A stretch of 64,000 nt of DNA from Clostridia bacterium (GCA_029256325.1 JAQSYD010000001.1:1-64000); one strand, 5' to 3'. Numbered from the stretch's first letter, positions 1 through 10,748 are shown. Translations and numbers: made by a program. The notes: a model not told the origin generated them from the letters alone.

Positions 1-935
1 GTCAAATAGGTAGGTGAAACTGTTCTTTGACGGGTTATTGATTTAAAGTCACTATACTTAATAACAATAGATACAGTTTTCCCTCTGTAATTGTTTTGCC
101 TTGCTTCCGTTCCGACTTCCTCTGCTAAATCTAAAAGTATTTTTTCAATATATTTCATATCATTGGTATCTTTTGATAATGTGGTGGAGCGGCTGATAGA
201 TTTGCTATCATGAGCAGTGCTGATAGCTACAGATGAATGATCCATACCATTAGCCAGCTGATATAGCTCCAGTCCGTATTTACCAAAATGCTTTGTTAGT
301 AATGCACGATCTGATCTTGCTAAATCACCAATTTTGTAAATGCCCATTTTTTGAAGCTTTTGCTCCGTTTGCTTCCCTATTCCGTACATTTCTCTTACAG
401 CTAAATGCCAAAGCTTTTCTGAGATATCCTTTATCCATATTTCTGTGATACCAAGGGGTTTCTTTCTTTCAGAAGCCATTTTAGCTAAAAATCTATTTTC
501 TGATATTCCTATTGAACACCATAAGTCCAGTTCATTCTGTATATCTGTCATTATTTTTTGTGCGATTGCAACAGGTTCACCAAATAAAGCTTCGCAGCCC
601 GTCATGTCCAGCCATGCCTCATCAATGCTGTTTATCTGAACAATTGGGGTATATCTGCTTAAGATCCCCATAACCTTTTCGGACATCTTTTGATAATATG
701 CGTGATCCGGAGGAACAAAAACGATGCCTGGACATAGCTTTTTTGCTTCATGGAGTACCATTGTGGTTTTAACCCCGAAGCTTCTTGCCTCATAGTTTGC
801 AGTAAGAATAATACCCGAACGATTCTTCGGATCACCGGCTACAGCAGCAGGTTTTCCCTTCAGCTCAGGATTTCGCGCCATTTCACAACTGATGTAAAAC
901 GCATTCATATCTACTAAAAATATCACTTTTTTCAT
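1..935 (-). CDS. dinB: Y-family DNA polymerase (DinB/Pol IV-like), C-terminus runs off window
   Basis: Minus-strand reading from ATG at 935 gives MKKVIFLVDMNAFYISCEMARNPELKGKPAAVAG...INSIDEAWLDMTG, typical Y-family palm motifs; open at window edge so absent from the ORF track. Confidence 0.85.
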   Translation of the reverse strand, partial: MKKVIFLVDMNAFYISCEMARNPELKGKPAAVAGDPKNRSGIILTANYEARSFGVKTTMVLHEAKKLCPGIVFVPPDHAYYQKMSEKVMGILSRYTPIVQINSIDEAWLDMTGCEALFGEPVAIAQKIMTDIQNELDLWCSIGISENRFLAKMASERKKPLGITEIWIKDISEKLWHLAVREMYGIGKQTEQKLQKMGIYKIGDLARSDRALLTKHFGKYGLELYQLANGMDHSSVAISTAHDSKSISRSTTLSKDTNDMKYIEKILLDLAEEVGTEARQNNYRGKTVSIVIKYSDFKSITRQRTVSPTYL

Positions 936-961
936 ACTACCTACACCACTTTAATATATAT

Positions 962-1489
962 TTATGCCTCTTCAGCACTGGTTTCCTGAAGAGGTGGCAG
1001 TTCCTGCAGATTTTTAAGCCCAAAAAGTTTTAAAAAGTTGTCTGTAGTGCAGTAAATCATAGGTCTACCAGGAGAATCCAACCTTCCAGCTTCAAAAATC
1101 AATTCTTTATCCTGCAATCGGGATATACTGCTTTCAGATTTTACCCCTCTTATATAATCAATTTGTGCTTTGGTAATGGGCTGCTTATACGCAACAATCG
1201 ATAATGTTTCCAAAGCAGCTTGAGACAGTCCTTGCCTTGTTTGTGGCTTTACTAGTCTTTCTATGTACTCATAATGCTCAGGTCTTGTACAATACTGATA
1301 GCTGCTGTTAACCTCAATAATCTGTATTCCTCTTTTATCTTCATTGTAGGTATCCATCATTTGATTGATAATCTTCTTAACCGTGCTTTCGTCAATAGCA
1401 AGGACATGAGAAAGTTCTTTTAGTGAAACAGCATCCCCGGCTACATATAATAAGCCTTCAATAACTGATTTAATTTCTTTTATATCCAT
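962..1489 (-). CDS. scpB: Segregation and condensation protein B
   Basis: ORF 175 aa; MDIKEIKSVIEGLLYVAGDAVSLKEL, adjacent to scpA. Confidence 0.95.
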   Translation of the reverse strand: MDIKEIKSVIEGLLYVAGDAVSLKELSHVLAIDESTVKKIINQMMDTYNEDKRGIQIIEVNSSYQYCTRPEHYEYIERLVKPQTRQGLSQAALETLSIVAYKQPITKAQIDYIRGVKSESSISRLQDKELIFEAGRLDSPGRPMIYCTTDNFLKLFGLKNLQELPPLQETSAEEA

Positions 1490-1499
1490 ATTAAATACC

Positions 1500-2231
1500 T
1501 CAGCTATTTGATTTTTTTCGTTTTACTAATATTCTATCAAAGCTCATATACTGCTGAACAGTAATCAACTTTCGCTTAACCAATTCAAGAATGGCTAAAA
1601 AGGTCACTATTACTTCATATTTGTCAGCGTTTTTATCAAACAATTCTTCAAAATAAAAAACGGATTTACCAACTAAAAGTCTTGATATTTCTTTGATTTT
1701 ATCATCAACTGTAAATACTTCTCTATGAATTTCTCTGACCTTTCTCTTAGAACTTGTACTATTTTTTTGTATAATTGAATTTAAGGTTTTCGCAAGCAAA
1801 TCTGCTGATACACCGGTAATTGAAGTAAAATCAGATAAATAGTCCTCAATAGGTTCAGGACTCTTGTAAAAAACCTTTTCATATATCTCAAACTTATCCT
1901 TAAGCAGCAAGGTAAATTCCTTGTACTTCTTGTACTCGATAAGTTTTTGAACAAGCTCTTCTCTCGGATCGATTTCTTGGGTTGGGTTGTCCTCTTTTTT
2001 GGGCTTTGGCAACAGCATTTTTGATTTGATTTCAACCAAAGTAGCCGCCATGACCAAGAATTCACTGGCAACCTCCAAATCCATTTTCTGCATGAACTCC
2101 AAATATTCAAGGTATTGCTGTGCAATTTCTGATATTGGAATATCGTATATGTCCACTTCTGCCTTTTCAATAAGGTGCAATAGCAGGTCTAGAGGTCCTT
2201 CAAAATTCTCAAGCTTAAATTTAATAGACAT
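1500..2231 (-). CDS. scpA: Segregation and condensation protein A
   Basis: ORF 243 aa; FKLENFEGPLDLLLHLIEKAEVDIYDIPI signature. Confidence 0.96.
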   Translation of the reverse strand: MSIKFKLENFEGPLDLLLHLIEKAEVDIYDIPISEIAQQYLEYLEFMQKMDLEVASEFLVMAATLVEIKSKMLLPKPKKEDNPTQEIDPREELVQKLIEYKKYKEFTLLLKDKFEIYEKVFYKSPEPIEDYLSDFTSITGVSADLLAKTLNSIIQKNSTSSKRKVREIHREVFTVDDKIKEISRLLVGKSVFYFEELFDKNADKYEVIVTFLAILELVKRKLITVQQYMSFDRILVKRKKSNS

Positions 2232-2237
2232 GCTCAG

Positions 2238-3230
2238 CTACTCCAATTCCAGCATATTCATTTTATCATAAACCTCTGATATTGTTTGCTTTGCCACAAC
2301 CTTAGCTGCAGCAGTCCCAGTTTTTAAAATATCTATTATTTTGCTTTTATCTTCTAAAAGCTTTATTCGTCTTTCATACATAGGTGCCATATAAGCAACA
2401 ATATTATCCGCAAGAAGCTTCTTACACTGTACACAGCCTATGGTTCCAGCCTTGCAGTTCTCTTCTACCTCTTGTACGATGCCCTCTGAGAATACCTTGT
2501 GAAATGCATAAACAGAGCATATGTACGGGTTGCCTGGATCTGTCTTTCTAATTCTTTGTGGGTCAGTTATCATTGTCTTTACCTTTTCTCTGATTAAATC
2601 AGGAGAATCCGAAAGTGCAATGGTGTTTTCGTAGCTCTTGCTCATTTTTCTACCATCTAAACCTGGCAATAGTTTTATTTGATTCATTTTCGCCATGGGC
2701 TCAGGGAAGGTCTCTCCATACATGTAGTTAAACCTTCTTGCAATTTCTCTTGCAAGCTCTAAATGAGGCAGCTGGTCTTCGCCAACAGGTACAACATCTG
2801 CTTTATGTATCAATATATCAGCAGCCTGCAAATTTGGGTAACCTAAGAACCCATAGGTTGCTATATTCTTTTCCTTAAGCTGCTGCATTTGATCCTTATA
2901 GGTAGGACATCTTTCCAACCAGGAAAGCGGTACGATCATAGACAGTAATAAATGCAAATCTGCGATCTCTTTTACTGCTGACTGTACGAAAATTGTAGAT
3001 CTCTCAGGGTCTAGTCCTGCACTTATCCAATCTACTGCGATGTTTATGATATTATCCTTCAGGTCCTTTGTATCTTCATAGCCTGTTGTCAGCGCGTGCC
3101 AATCAACAATAGAAAAGAAACAGTCATAGTCATTTTGAAGCTTTACCCAATTCTCTAAAGCTCCAAAATAGTTGCCAAGATGCAAATAACCTGTTGGTCT
3201 CATTCCACTCATAATTCTCTGTTTTGCCAT
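2238..3230 (-). CDS. trpS: Tryptophanyl-tRNA synthetase
   Basis: ORF 330 aa; SGMRPTGYLHLGNYFGAL and KMSKS motifs. Confidence 0.97.
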   Translation of the reverse strand: MAKQRIMSGMRPTGYLHLGNYFGALENWVKLQNDYDCFFSIVDWHALTTGYEDTKDLKDNIINIAVDWISAGLDPERSTIFVQSAVKEIADLHLLLSMIVPLSWLERCPTYKDQMQQLKEKNIATYGFLGYPNLQAADILIHKADVVPVGEDQLPHLELAREIARRFNYMYGETFPEPMAKMNQIKLLPGLDGRKMSKSYENTIALSDSPDLIREKVKTMITDPQRIRKTDPGNPYICSVYAFHKVFSEGIVQEVEENCKAGTIGCVQCKKLLADNIVAYMAPMYERRIKLLEDKSKIIDILKTGTAAAKVVAKQTISEVYDKMNMLELE

Positions 3231-3244
3231 ATGTAACCCTCCTA

Positions 3245-3883
3245 TTAGTAAAACAATGAAATAATATTTATAACAAGGCCTTGTAGTAAAGTTGAAGTTC
3301 CTCTAAATAGAGGATCTAAGATATAATTCAACGACTTCGTAACTAAAAGCATTAATAAGATTAGATGAGAATATCGTTCTAATCCATATAATTTCCCCTC
3401 AAGCTGTCCAGGCAATACACTAGCCAATATCTTAGAACCATCCAAAGGCGGTATTGGCAGTAAATTAAATATAAATAAGCTTACATTAACAGAATATATA
3501 CCAATGACGATATCTAACAAAATCTGGTTATCCCATTGAAAAATCTGAAAGCTAAATACGACAAATAGAGTAATAAAAGCAAGAAGAAGATTCATGAGTG
3601 GGCCTGCCAGGGATACAATGATTGTTCCAATTCTTCTTTTTTTAAAGCTCCAAGGGTTAATGGGCACAGGCTTAGCCCAACCAAATCCAGCTAAGAGCAA
3701 AGTTAAAAACCCTAAAATGTCAATATGTGCTCTAGGATTTAATGTCAGTCTTCCTGCATTTTTAGCGGTTTGATCTCCCATAAAATACGCTGCTAATCCA
3801 TGTGAAAATTCATGGAAGGAAAGACCTATAAAAACACCGGGTAAATAGTAAAGCTTATCAATAATCCAACTAAAATCGTTCAT
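3245..3883 (-). CDS. Site-2 protease family (M50) membrane metalloprotease
   Basis: HEFSHG zinc motif, LNPRAHID, NLLPIPPLDGS; start chosen at MNDFSW after GGAGGAAATC RBS. Confidence 0.9.
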   Translation of the reverse strand: MNDFSWIIDKLYYLPGVFIGLSFHEFSHGLAAYFMGDQTAKNAGRLTLNPRAHIDILGFLTLLLAGFGWAKPVPINPWSFKKRRIGTIIVSLAGPLMNLLLAFITLFVVFSFQIFQWDNQILLDIVIGIYSVNVSLFIFNLLPIPPLDGSKILASVLPGQLEGKLYGLERYSHLILLMLLVTKSLNYILDPLFRGTSTLLQGLVINIISLFY

Positions 3884-3951
3884 GATTTCCTCCAATTTCG
3901 ATTCTATATGAATTATAGCATAAAATGCCAAAGTACTGCAAAGTCATAATT

Positions 3952-3977
3952 AAGGGTAATGCAATTGCATTACCCTT
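3952..3977 (-). terminator. Perfect palindromic hairpin downstream of dacF-type gene
   Basis: AAGGGTAATGCAATTGCATTACCCTT; weak T tract follows. Confidence 0.55.
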
Positions 3978-3993
3978 ATATTTCATGATTTGT

Positions 3994-5205
3994 TTACTTA
4001 CTGGTACCGAACCAATATTCCAACGATTTCCTCAGGTTTACAATGAAGGATGATTTTTCTACATCACTGCTTGATACCAATGGAAACTTCGCCAATTCCT
4101 TATCATCTTTGTATAAGATCATTTCTCCTATTTGCTGATCCTTTTTAATAGGGGCAACCACCATTTCCGGGAGACTGATTTCATTTCTGACGCTCTTTTC
4201 TTCACCTTTTTTAATCAATACACTAATTTCGCTGTTGCTAACGACTTTAATATTGTTTTTGTCCCCTTTGGATACCGGAAGCTCTTTAATAACATCGCCA
4301 CTTTTAGCAACTGAATAATTAGAGTAATTTGCAAAACCATAATCCAAGAGCTTTTTCGATTCTTTTGTTCTGATCGGTACATCTGGTGCTCCCATAATTA
4401 CGCTTATTAAACGAAGATTATTTTTCTTTGCAGTTACTGATATGCAATACATCGCTTGTCGTGTATAGCCTGTTTTAATACCATCTATAAACCCTTGATA
4501 GAATCTTACCATTTTATTTTTATTTGTTAAAGATCTCAACACATCGTTATTTTTGCCTACATATACGTCAACCATATACTTAGATATATAATCAAAAATC
4601 TTTTGATGCTTTATAAGTTCTCTTGACATAACGGCAATATCATAAGCAGATGTAACATGACCATCTTCATGTAATCCATTGGCGTTCATAAAATTCGTAT
4701 CATTCATTCCCAATTCTTTTGCTCTTTTGTTCATAAGCTTAACAAACTCATCTTCACTGCCTGATATGTATTCACCAATTGCGATACATGCATCATTTGC
4801 CGATTCTACAGCAATACCCAATAGTAGTTCGTGAACAGTTCTTACTTCCCCTGCTTCCAATAAAAGCCTAGTCCCCTCTGTGCTTTTACTTTCTGCCTGC
4901 TTACTGATGGTTACTTTATCCTCATAATTAATCTTTCCTGAATCCAACGCTTCCATCGTTAAAAGCATAGTCATTATTTTGGTAACACTAGCTGGAGGAA
5001 GCTTTTCATGAGGATTTTTTTCAACAATTACTTCACCGGATGCTGCATCAACCAATATGGCAGACTTGCAATTGAGATCCATACCGTCAGCATTGAGTAT
5101 GGATATATTGCCAAGTATTAAAATGATGGACAAAAAGGTGCATAATATAAGTCTGGTTATATTATTATTTTTTAGCCTTCTCATAACAATCCTCCTATAT
5201 TTCAT
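3994..5205 (-). CDS. dacF: D-alanyl-D-alanine carboxypeptidase (DacF-like)
   Basis: SVTKIMTMLL (SxxK), SANDACIAI, KTGYT motifs. Confidence 0.9.
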   Translation of the reverse strand: MKYRRIVMRRLKNNNITRLILCTFLSIILILGNISILNADGMDLNCKSAILVDAASGEVIVEKNPHEKLPPASVTKIMTMLLTMEALDSGKINYEDKVTISKQAESKSTEGTRLLLEAGEVRTVHELLLGIAVESANDACIAIGEYISGSEDEFVKLMNKRAKELGMNDTNFMNANGLHEDGHVTSAYDIAVMSRELIKHQKIFDYISKYMVDVYVGKNNDVLRSLTNKNKMVRFYQGFIDGIKTGYTRQAMYCISVTAKKNNLRLISVIMGAPDVPIRTKESKKLLDYGFANYSNYSVAKSGDVIKELPVSKGDKNNIKVVSNSEISVLIKKGEEKSVRNEISLPEMVVAPIKKDQQIGEMILYKDDKELAKFPLVSSSDVEKSSFIVNLRKSLEYWFGTSK

Positions 5206-5296
5206 TTGCCATTATGTTGCCCTTTAAGGAGATTTGTTATTCTTTTTAAAGCTTCTAACAGCTAGGCTTAAAATTTGAATTATTGTTAAAAAATAG

Positions 5297-5330
5297 AAAA
5301 AAGCTGCTTTATGTAAACATAAGCAGCTTT
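5297..5330 (-). terminator. Intrinsic terminator of nucleoside-catabolism genes
   Basis: minus: AAAGCTGCTTATGTTTACATAAAGCAGCTTTTTTCTATTTT. Confidence 0.85.
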
Positions 5331-5335
5331 GAAGT

Positions 5336-6661
5336 CTAATATTTATGTATACCCTCTTTATCCACCTTGCCAAATATCAAGAGGCGCTTATCAGGAATTT
5401 CCATTGATATATCATAAGCTTCTATCAGCTTCTCCGTACATTCTTCTAGCTTTAACATATCATTTATATGTACCTTTGCAAGAATATCGCCTTTAGAAAT
5501 CTTATCTCCCACTTTTTTGATTAGTAAAATTCCCACGGAATAATCAATAGGGGATTCCTTCGTTTCTCTACCTGCACCTATTACAAGAGCAGCTCTTCCT
5601 ACTTCCTCTGCATCAATTCCATGCACATAGCCCTCTGTTTCAGCTGTTATATCTACAATATGCTTCGCCTGAGGCAGCAAATCCGGATCATCTATCTGTG
5701 AACAATTGCCATACTGCGCTTTCACCATATCCTTAAGCTTTTCTATTGCTGTACCATCTTTTATAGTCCTGCCAAGTATTTCCCTGGCTTCCTCCATATT
5801 TGATGTACGACCGCCTACAACTAGCATCGCTGCTCCCAATTCAATACAAAGGTGCAGCAGATCCTCCGGGCCATGGCCCTTTAGCGTTGCCACTGCTTCT
5901 TGAACCTCCAGAGAATTGCCTACCGCGTAGCCAAGTGGTTCATTCATTTCAGTGATCATAGCAATAACATTCTTATTTAAATTTGTACCGATATCTACCA
6001 TTTCCTTAGCAAGTACAAAGCTGTCATCTATCGTCTTCATAAATGCACCGCTGCCTGTCTTAACATCTAGGACAATGGCATCCGCTCCTGATGCAAGCTT
6101 CTTGCTCATGATGCTGCTGGCTATGAGTGATACATTATCAACCGTTGCCGTTACATCTCTCAACGCATAAAGCTTCTTGTCAGCCGGCGCCAAATCTCCT
6201 GTCTGACCGCAGACCGCTATTTTAATTTCATTTACATTCTTAATAAAATGATCAAGCTGCAAATCTACGCGAAAGCCTTCTATGGATTCCAGTTTGTCCA
6301 AGGTACCTCCTGTATGTCCGAGACCTCTACCGGACATTTTGGCAACAGGAACACCTGCAGCAGCCACCATTGGAGCTAATACAAGAGTAGTTTTATCACC
6401 AACGCCTCCAGTACTATGCTTATCTACCTTGATCCCCTTAATGGAGGATAAATCGATTGTTGTCCCGGAATGAACCATGGACAAAGTCAATTCAGCAGTC
6501 TCTCGTTTATTCATCCCTTGAAAATAAATAGCCATTAATAGTGCAGAAGCCTGATAGTCAGGAATTGTACCCTTTGTATAACCTTGAATAAAGAAATCAA
6601 TTTCCTCCTTCGTCAGCTCTTCACCATTTCTTTTTTTAAATATAATGTCATACATTCTCAT
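5336..6661 (-). CDS. pdp: Pyrimidine-nucleoside phosphorylase
   Basis: KHSTGGVGDKTTLVLAPMVAAAGVPVAKMSGRGLGHTGGTLDKLE. Confidence 0.96.
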   Translation of the reverse strand: MRMYDIIFKKRNGEELTKEEIDFFIQGYTKGTIPDYQASALLMAIYFQGMNKRETAELTLSMVHSGTTIDLSSIKGIKVDKHSTGGVGDKTTLVLAPMVAAAGVPVAKMSGRGLGHTGGTLDKLESIEGFRVDLQLDHFIKNVNEIKIAVCGQTGDLAPADKKLYALRDVTATVDNVSLIASSIMSKKLASGADAIVLDVKTGSGAFMKTIDDSFVLAKEMVDIGTNLNKNVIAMITEMNEPLGYAVGNSLEVQEAVATLKGHGPEDLLHLCIELGAAMLVVGGRTSNMEEAREILGRTIKDGTAIEKLKDMVKAQYGNCSQIDDPDLLPQAKHIVDITAETEGYVHGIDAEEVGRAALVIGAGRETKESPIDYSVGILLIKKVGDKISKGDILAKVHINDMLKLEECTEKLIEAYDISMEIPDKRLLIFGKVDKEGIHKY

Positions 6662-7485
6662 TACAGCTGCACCTCTTTAATAAATTGCTTCAGTAATGAG
6701 ACAAATTTCGGTTTTACTCCCTCCGCCACTTTTACAATTTCTTCATGGCTAGGTGAAGTCATGGTATCAGGAATAGCCATATCTGTGATACAAGATACAC
6801 CTACTACCTTTAAGCCTGAGTGCCTGGCAACCATACATTCAGGTATTGTTGACATGCCAACTGTATCTGCGCCTATTGCGATAAGCATCCTAAGCTCAGC
6901 CTTGCTGTTATAGTTCGGTCCACTAATGGCACAATAAACTCCCTTTTGCAGCGTTGTATTTTGTTTTCTTGCAATTGCTTCCAAGTGATCTATGTATTCT
7001 CTGTTGTAAACTTCAGACATATCAGGAAATCTTGGTCCAAATTCCTCCAGGTTAGCACCGATAAGAGGGTTGGAGCCCATCATGTTGATATGATCCGTAA
7101 TAGCCATGATATCACCAGCCTTAAAGGCGGGATTCAGACCACCACACGCATTGCTTGCAAGAAGCAGTTTAATACCTAATACCTTCATTGCTCTAACCGG
7201 CAAAGTGATGTCCTGCATTGAATAACCTTCGTAATAATGGAATCTTCCTTGCATTGCTATTACTTTTTTACCTTCCAAAGTTCCAACCAATAATCTGCCT
7301 GCATGACCTATTACCGTGGAAACAGGGAATTCAGGGATATCCTTGTATTCAATAACAATTGGATTTTCTATATGCTCAGCTAGGGAACCCAGCCCAGTGC
7401 CAAGTATTATACCTATTTCAGGCTCAAAATCTATTTTACTTTTAATAAAGTCAGCAGCTTTATTGATTCTTTCTAGATAATTCAT
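6661..7485 (-). CDS. punA: Purine nucleoside phosphorylase, paralog 1
   Basis: GIILGTGLGSLAE, GHAGRLLVG, SNACGGLNP, tandem with next ORF. Confidence 0.93.
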   Translation of the reverse strand: MNYLERINKAADFIKSKIDFEPEIGIILGTGLGSLAEHIENPIVIEYKDIPEFPVSTVIGHAGRLLVGTLEGKKVIAMQGRFHYYEGYSMQDITLPVRAMKVLGIKLLLASNACGGLNPAFKAGDIMAITDHINMMGSNPLIGANLEEFGPRFPDMSEVYNREYIDHLEAIARKQNTTLQKGVYCAISGPNYNSKAELRMLIAIGADTVGMSTIPECMVARHSGLKVVGVSCITDMAIPDTMTSPSHEEIVKVAEGVKPKFVSLLKQFIKEVQL

Positions 7486-7502
7486 AAAATTACTCTCCGA
7501 TT

Positions 7503-8330
7503 CTATATATTTTGAACAATTTCTTTTACAAGGGTGACAAATTTTGCCTTAACCTTTTCAGCCGTATCCATTACCTCTTGATGGTTCAGCGGTTGGTCTA
7601 GTATGCCTGCTGCCATATTGGTTATGCAGGAAATGCCTAGTACCTTCATGCCGCAATGATTTGCAGCCATTACTTCAGGTACTGTTGACATGCCTACCGC
7701 ATCACCGCCTAAGACTCTGCTCATGCGTATTTCAGCTGGAGTTTCATAATTAGGACCTGTAAACATCATATAGACACCTTCTTGAACTGCAATACCATTT
7801 CTGTCTGCACAGTTCTTCGCAATGTTCATAAGCTCTTTATTAAATGCATTGGACATATCAGGAAATCTTGGTCCAAACTCCTCAATATTTTTTCCCATCA
7901 ATGGATTGGTGCCTGCAAAATTTATATGATCCTTTATCAGCATCAAATCTCCCGGTGTAAAGCTCTTGTTCACGCCACCCGCTGCATTGGTTACGATAAG
8001 CTTACTTATTCCAAGTGCTTTCATTACCCAAACAGGAAAAACAACCTCTTGCATTTTGTAGCCTTCATAGAAGTGAAATCTGCCTTGCATTACGGCTACC
8101 TTTTTATTGTTCAAGGTGCCGAATATAAAGCGGCTTTTGTGTCCTTCAACGGTGGAAATCGGAAAGTTCGGTATATCACTGTAATTGATTATTATTTTGT
8201 TTTCTACTTCTTCCCCCATAACGCCTAAACCAGAACCAAGGATCAGACCTATCTCAGGCATAAAATCTACCTGTTTTCTTATGTAGTCCCTTGCTTCATT
8301 AATTTTTAAAATCAAATTACTATCTGCCAT
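7503..8330 (-). CDS. punA: Purine nucleoside phosphorylase, paralog 2
   Basis: GLILGSGLGVMGE, EGHKSRFIFG, TNAAGGVN. Confidence 0.94.
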   Translation of the reverse strand: MADSNLILKINEARDYIRKQVDFMPEIGLILGSGLGVMGEEVENKIIINYSDIPNFPISTVEGHKSRFIFGTLNNKKVAVMQGRFHFYEGYKMQEVVFPVWVMKALGISKLIVTNAAGGVNKSFTPGDLMLIKDHINFAGTNPLMGKNIEEFGPRFPDMSNAFNKELMNIAKNCADRNGIAVQEGVYMMFTGPNYETPAEIRMSRVLGGDAVGMSTVPEVMAANHCGMKVLGISCITNMAAGILDQPLNHQEVMDTAEKVKAKFVTLVKEIVQNI

Positions 8331-8346
8331 TATTTTGCTCCTTCTT

Positions 8347-9513
8347 CTATAATATTTCTTCCTTAAATGATTTCCCCCCGGTCATCACAGGAAGCTCTAA
8401 TAGATCTAAAACTGTTGCCGCAATGTCGCTAAAGCCTTTTCTAATGCCAAGATTTACGCCAGGCTTTATTTTTTTTCCATAAACAAGCAATGGGATATAT
8501 TCTCTGGAGTGGTCAGTACTTGCCGTTGTCGGATCACAGCCGTGGTCAGCAGTAATGATCAGAACATCTGTATCCTTCATGCTTTCCATAATTTCAGGCA
8601 ATCTGTTATCAAACTCCTTCAATGCATTGCCATAGCCTTCTACATCATTACGATGGCCATACGTCATATCAAAATCAACTAAATTTGTGAATATCAGACC
8701 TTTTTTACCAGTTTTCATATATTCCAAGGTCTTTTCCACACCATCCATATTGCTTTTTGTGTGAACTGCATCCGTAATGCCAACACCTGCAAATATATCT
8801 TCTATTTTACCGACTGCCATGACAGATAAATTGCTTTCTTTAATTACATCCAGCATTGTTTTTGATATAGGCAGCAGGGAAAAATCCCTTCTATTTGAAG
8901 TTCGTTTATAATTTCCTGAGGTTCCTAAAAAAGGTCTGGCTATTACTCTTCCGACAGCATGCTCTCCTGTAAGCATTTTTCTAGCGATACTGCACATCTC
9001 GTACAGCTTTTCCAGCGGTATTACTTCCTCATGAGCTGCTATTTGAAAAACACTATCTGCTGAAGTGTAAACGATAGGGTATCCTGTTTTTACATGCTCA
9101 TCTCCTAGTCTTGATATAATCTCAGTGCCGGAAGCTACTTCATTCGCTATTGTTGGCCTTCCAATCGCTCTTTCAAATTGTTCAATGAATGACTGTGGAA
9201 AGGCATGCGGATAAGTAGGAAATGCTTGTTTTAAAGTGATTCCCGCTATTTCCCAATGTCCCGTTGTAGTATCCTTGCCCGGTGAAAGCTCCAAGGCTTT
9301 ACCATAGGCTCCCTTCGGATTATCTACTTTAGAGATGTTCAAACCATCTATGTTTCCTAAACCTAAACTAGTCAAATGATCTAAGCTTAGGTTGGGCATT
9401 TTCTTTAGAATGTTTACTAGAGTATTGCTGCCTTTGTCTCCATAGAGGTCTGCATCGGGTAATTCCCCTATACCAACACTATCCATTACTACCAGAATAA
9501 CTCTGTCGATCAT
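8347..9513 (-). CDS. deoB: Phosphopentomutase
   Basis: [32 protein letters not shown]; start at internal Met preceded by GGAGGAATT rather than ORF-track 9552. Confidence 0.96.
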   Translation of the reverse strand: MIDRVILVVMDSVGIGELPDADLYGDKGSNTLVNILKKMPNLSLDHLTSLGLGNIDGLNISKVDNPKGAYGKALELSPGKDTTTGHWEIAGITLKQAFPTYPHAFPQSFIEQFERAIGRPTIANEVASGTEIISRLGDEHVKTGYPIVYTSADSVFQIAAHEEVIPLEKLYEMCSIARKMLTGEHAVGRVIARPFLGTSGNYKRTSNRRDFSLLPISKTMLDVIKESNLSVMAVGKIEDIFAGVGITDAVHTKSNMDGVEKTLEYMKTGKKGLIFTNLVDFDMTYGHRNDVEGYGNALKEFDNRLPEIMESMKDTDVLIITADHGCDPTTASTDHSREYIPLLVYGKKIKPGVNLGIRKGFSDIAATVLDLLELPVMTGGKSFKEEIL

Positions 9514-9552
9514 ATAAATTCCTCCATTTCCAATTAACTGTAGAAAACACAA

Positions 9553-9569
9553 AAGGGCTTTAAGCCCTT
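9553..9569 (-). terminator. Hairpin overlapping the xerD stop codon
   Basis: minus AAGGGCTTAAAGCCCTTTTGTGTTTT; 8-bp arms plus T-rich tail. Confidence 0.65.
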
Positions 9570-10441
9570 GGATGTGTCTTGTTATAAACTTCCATAATTC
9601 TATTCTTATTTATTTTGCTGTATACCTGCGTTGTCGATATATCTGAGTGGCCCAACATTTCTTGTATGGCCTGTAAATCAGCTCCGTTTTCTATTAAATG
9701 TACTGCAAAGGAGTGTCTAAGCGTGTGTGGTGTAATGATTTTATTAATCTTAGCTTTTGCAGTGTAATATTTAATTATTTTCCAAAACCCTTGTCTAGTC
9801 ATTTTACTTCCATGAAAATTCAAGAATAAAGAACTTTCATTTTCGCTGGGGTTTAATAATCTGCGATACTCACTTATGTAAATCTTTAAATATTTTAAGG
9901 CTATGTTGCCTATAGGTATCGTTCTTGACTTCACCTCAGTGGTGCTGCATTTTATGAAGCCACCCTTCAAGTCTATATCATTTAATTCTAGAGAAATTAG
10001 CTCAGTCACTCTTATGCCAGTAGCATATAGAAGCTCAAGCATTGCTTTGTCTCTTGCCCCTTTTGCATCAGAGGGCTTTGGTTGTTCCAAAAGCAGTTCA
10101 ACCTCTTTCTTAGTCAAAACAGAAGGCAGCTTCTTTTCCACCTTCGGTGATTCCAAATTTGAGGACGGGTCAGCATCTATATACCTTGAATTATACAAGT
10201 ATTGATAGAGACATCTAATTGAAGCCAAATTCCTGGAAATTGTTGAAGTAGCCTTACCATTTTTCTGCATATATATCAGATAAGTGATTATAAAAGTCTT
10301 TGTTACTTCTTCTATTTTCAGATTGTGCTGATGAATATAAGCTTCAAACTGTTTAATATCCCTCTTGTAGGAATCTAAAGTATTTGCTGAAAGCTCTTTC
10401 TCTTTTTCTAGATAACTGAAGAATAACTCAATATAGTTCAT
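9560..10441 (-). CDS. xerD: Site-specific tyrosine recombinase XerD
   Basis: [47 protein letters not shown]. Confidence 0.93.
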   Translation of the reverse strand: MNYIELFFSYLEKEKELSANTLDSYKRDIKQFEAYIHQHNLKIEEVTKTFIITYLIYMQKNGKATSTISRNLASIRCLYQYLYNSRYIDADPSSNLESPKVEKKLPSVLTKKEVELLLEQPKPSDAKGARDKAMLELLYATGIRVTELISLELNDIDLKGGFIKCSTTEVKSRTIPIGNIALKYLKIYISEYRRLLNPSENESSLFLNFHGSKMTRQGFWKIIKYYTAKAKINKIITPHTLRHSFAVHLIENGADLQAIQEMLGHSDISTTQVYSKINKNRIMEVYNKTHPRA

Positions 10442-10517
10442 ACAGCTTACCCCTTTATATGATTATCCATAACTATATTCAACACGTATTTTAAAATTCC
10501 TCCATTAAATGAAAAAT

Positions 10518-10748
10518 TTACAAACTAATTATTATATTTTTCAGAATTAATAAATATTTATGCCCAAATTTCAGATTTTCATAAAGGGGTTTTGACACCA
10601 ATAAAGAGTTTCCGCTTGGCTGTTGATACAGTACAAACATATTTAGCAATCCATCAATCATCCCCGGTAGTATAAATAATATAACAAACAAAATCAAAAA
10701 TAATTGGATAAAGGTCAACATCGAATTGTTTTCATTTTTGTAAGTCAT
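10518..10748 (-). CDS. Small predicted membrane protein, unknown function
   Basis: 76 aa, hydrophobic segment FIQLFLILFVILFILPGMI; between xerD and spoIIM. Confidence 0.6.
   Translation of the reverse strand: MTYKNENNSMLTFIQLFLILFVILFILPGMIDGLLNMFVLYQQPSGNSLLVSKPLYENLKFGHKYLLILKNIIISL

Noticed and set aside
1781-2170. 129-aa alternative-frame minus ORF within scpA
   Set aside because: Lies wholly inside a well-supported scpA in another frame; low-complexity W/K/R-rich composition, no RBS
2238-3300. T-box leader for trpS
   Set aside because: trpS is only 14 nt from the upstream M50 gene; no space for a T-box
7782-8228. 148-aa plus-strand ORF antisense to purine nucleoside phosphorylase
   Set aside because: Antisense to a conserved gene; composition typical of reverse-frame artefact
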